Below, in pieces: positions 62,657-64,000 of a DNA stretch of 64,000 nucleotides. The translations under genes were made by a program, and so were the position numbers. A model generated the notes under the pieces. That model searched no databases and had not been told where the DNA came from. It saw only the letters and a program-made list of their open reading frames with translations. The first letter of the stretch is position 1. Every line of letters starts with the position of its first letter. Source of the DNA: an uncultured Odoribacter sp. (GTDB lineage: Bacteria; Bacteroidota; Bacteroidia; Bacteroidales; Marinifilaceae); contig CAJTSF010000001.1 of NCBI GenBank assembly GCA_910578985.1, forward strand, positions 1-64,000, written 5' to 3'.

Positions 62657-62690
62657 GTAACCATTTTGCGGATATTCGCAAAATGGTTAC
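62657..62690. promoter_or_regulatory. 34-bp perfect dyad between the R-M operon and the nagB-like gene
   Basis: GTAACCATTTTGCG and its exact complement CGCAAAATGGTTAC flank the hexamer GATATT. There is no T-tract on either strand. It sits in the 149-base divergent gap between the R-M promoter and the nagB-like promoter and is a likely operator. Confidence 0.75.
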
Positions 62691-62719
62691 AAGGATATGA
62701 ATATTTCCGAGAATATCCC

Positions 62720-62727
62720 TACCTTTG
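62720..62727 (+). promoter_or_regulatory. -7 element of the nagB-like gene
   Basis: TACCTTTG matches TAnnTTTG, 20 bases before the ATG at 62747. No TTTG at -33 is seen, so the promoter may need an activator, possibly at the dyad 30 bases upstream. Confidence 0.6.
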
Positions 62728-62746
62728 CTCCACAAATCCATAAACT

Positions 62747-64000
62747 ATGTTGAACAGCAATTACATCGCACGGGGAGAAGGCGCCAACCGATTCGAGAAA
62801 GTGCCCGTACAAATATTCAAAACCCCGTCGGAGGCCGTGAAAGCCGTTGCCGGGGAAATAGCGGAACTGATACGCGCGCGCGCCGCCGAGGGCAGGACCT
62901 GCGTGCTGGGACTGGCAACAGGCTCCTCCCCCATCAAGCTCTACGCCGAACTGGTCCGGATGCACCGGGAAGAGGGGCTCTCCTTCCGCAACGTCATCAC
63001 CTTCAACCTCGACGAATACATGCCCATGAAACGGGAGTCGGAACAGAGCTACCACCATTTCATGCACCATCACCTCTTCGGCCAGGTGGACATCCTTCCG
63101 GAGAACATCCACATCCCCGACGGCACCTTGCAGACGGACGAAGTGGAAGCCTTCTGTGCGGCATACGAACGCGCCATCGAAGAGGCGGGCGGCATCGACA
63201 TCCAGATTCTGGGCATCGGGCGCACGGGACACATCGGATTCAACGAACCCGGCTCCTCCCTCACCTCGAAAACGCGCATGGTCTACCTCGACGACCTCAC
63301 CGTCAAAGACGCCGCCGGCGACTTCGGCGGACGGGACAAAGTGCCTCCCCGTGCCATCACCATGGGCGTGGGAACCATCATGAAAGCACGCAAGGTCATC
63401 CTCATGGCATGGGGCGAAAAGAAATCCCCCATCCTGCGCGAGACCATCGAGGGAAGCGTCTCCGACAGCGTCCCCGCCACCTTCCTGCAACTGCACCCCA
63501 ATGCGCAGTTCGTCATCGACGAAAGCGCCACGGAAGAACTGACACGCGCCAAACGCCCGTGGCTGGTGTGCAACGTGGAATGGAACGACAAACTGATTCG
63601 CAAGGCGGTCATCTGGCTCTGCCAGAAAGTGCAAAAACCCATCCTGAAAGTCGAAAACAAAGACTACATGGAGAACGGCATGGCGGACCTCATCAAAACC
63701 TTCGGCTCCGCCAACAAAGTCAATATACGGGTGTTCAACGACCTCCAGCACACCATCACCGGATGGCCCGGAGGCAAGCCCAACGCCGACGACTCCACCC
63801 GACCCGAACGGGCGCTGCCCTACCCCAAGCGGATACTGATATTCAGCCCCCACCCCGATGACGACGTCATCTCCATGGGCGGCACCTTCGCCCGACTCGT
63901 CGAACAGGGACACGAAGTCCACGTGGCATACCAGACCTCCGGCAGCATCGCCGTCCTCGACGAATACCTCTACCAGCAGATGGACATCGCCTGCTCCTTC
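62747..64000 (+). CDS. nagB: Glucosamine-6-phosphate deaminase-like/LmbE-like deacetylase fusion (3' end outside window)
   Basis: The frame is open from the ATG at 62747 to the window edge (418 codons visible). Residues about 10-270 form a NagB domain (GLATGSSPIKLYAEL, FNLDEYMPM with the first catalytic Asp, GIGRTGHIGFNEPGSS with His162). After a linker, a PIG-L/LmbE deacetylase domain starts with FSPHPDDDVISMGG (metal ligands His369 and Asp371-373). Fused proteins of this kind, about 650 residues, are known in Bacteroidota. In the NagB loop the second catalytic Asp of E. coli NagB (Asp141) is replaced by Thr160. Deacetylation plus deamination of an amino-sugar phosphate is a reasonable but unproven combined role. 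Confidence 0.88.
   Translation, partial: MLNSNYIARGEGANRFEKVPVQIFKTPSEAVKAVAGEIAELIRARAAEGRTCVLGLATGSSPIKLYAELVRMHREEGLSFRNVITFNLDEYMPMKRESEQSYHHFMHHHLFGQVDILPENIHIPDGTLQTDEVEAFCAAYERAIEEAGGIDIQILGIGRTGHIGFNEPGSSLTSKTRMVYLDDLTVKDAAGDFGGRDKVPPRAITMGVGTIMKARKVILMAWGEKKSPILRETIEGSVSDSVPATFLQLHPNAQFVIDESATEELTRAKRPWLVCNVEWNDKLIRKAVIWLCQKVQKPILKVENKDYMENGMADLIKTFGSANKVNIRVFNDLQHTITGWPGGKPNADDSTRPERALPYPKRILIFSPHPDDDVISMGGTFARLVEQGHEVHVAYQTSGSIAVLDEYLYQQMDIACSF

Noticed and set aside
62657..62690. Terminator between the R-M and nagB-like genes
   Set aside because: The two genes are divergent, so no transcript should end there, and neither side of the dyad has a T-run.
62725..63861. Plus-strand open frame overlapping the nagB-like gene in another frame
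   Set aside because: Its translation is Arg/His/Gly-rich without motifs, whereas the frame starting at 62747 gives an uninterrupted NagB domain and continues past the window end.
1..64000. tRNA, rRNA, insertion sequences with transposases, CRISPR arrays
   Set aside because: No cloverleaf-forming gap sequence, rRNA core motif, transposase frame or regular repeat-spacer array was seen. The duplicated sigma fragment carries no terminal inverted repeats that I can recognise.

Overview
The window reads as chromosomal DNA of a Bacteroidota bacterium, most likely order Bacteroidales. The evidence is three SusC/SusD outer-membrane transport loci, each headed by an ECF sigma factor and a FecR anti-sigma factor; S46 and tricorn-like peptidases; many lipoproteins; and repeated TAnnTTTG promoter elements. 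The Etf-linked acyl-CoA dehydrogenase cluster and the indolepyruvate oxidoreductase pair fit an anaerobic amino-acid-fermenting gut or oral lineage. Odoribacteraceae (Butyricimonas/Odoribacter) or a Porphyromonas relative is possible, but I cannot fix the genus. Most of the window is GC-rich; 45.3-46.1 kb and 59.0-62.6 kb are clearly AT-rich and look acquired.

Layout. 1-2.7 kb: the 3' end of aroE, then iorAB. 3.1-13.5 kb: SusCD locus 1 (sigma, FecR, SusC, SusD, a lipoprotein with a 29-fold Gly-Thr repeat, two thioredoxin-fold proteins). 13.6-19.2 kb: a TlpA-like protein with a broken active site, an iron-molybdenum-cofactor-binding-type protein, and etfB-etfA-acyl-CoA dehydrogenase. 19.4-23.9 kb: a tricorn-like peptidase and a metallophosphoesterase. 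24-30.8 kb: SusCD locus 2 (minus strand). 30.9-34 kb: a zinc/manganese-type ABC importer and a YugP-type zinc peptidase. 34-40.7 kb: an EF-G paralogue, rsmE, a DUF4159 protein and clpB. 40.9-45.3 kb: a DPP7-like S46 dipeptidyl-peptidase with ilvE, then rlmN. 45.4-46.1 kb: a Panacea-domain antitoxin candidate overlapping a putative toxin gene. 46.1-59 kb: SusCD locus 3 (sigma, FecR, SusC, SusD, two lipoproteins, M16 peptidase, thioredoxin). 59-60.4 kb: a SatD-family protein and a DUF3307 membrane protein. 60.5-60.7 kb: a broken partial copy of the locus 3 sigma gene. 60.7-62.6 kb: an EcoRV-like restriction-modification pair. 62.7-64 kb: the start of a NagB/LmbE fusion gene that runs off the window.

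How it fits together. Loci 1 and 3 are paralogous and carry thioredoxins and a peptidase rather than glycosidases, so they look like peptide or protein (possibly disulfide-containing) uptake systems. The DPP7-like peptidase, ilvE, iorAB and the Etf/acyl-CoA dehydrogenase cluster could carry peptides and amino acids on into reductive fermentation. The most unusual segment is 58.4-62.7 kb. There a SatD-DUF3307 operon lies between a complete sigma gene and a decayed copy of the same gene, next to an EcoRV-type R-M system. The SatD protein has the metal-binding layout of class III nucleotide cyclases, which makes this pair the best candidate here for an undescribed signalling or defence module. 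The flanking DNA holds several operator-like dyads and tandem repeats.
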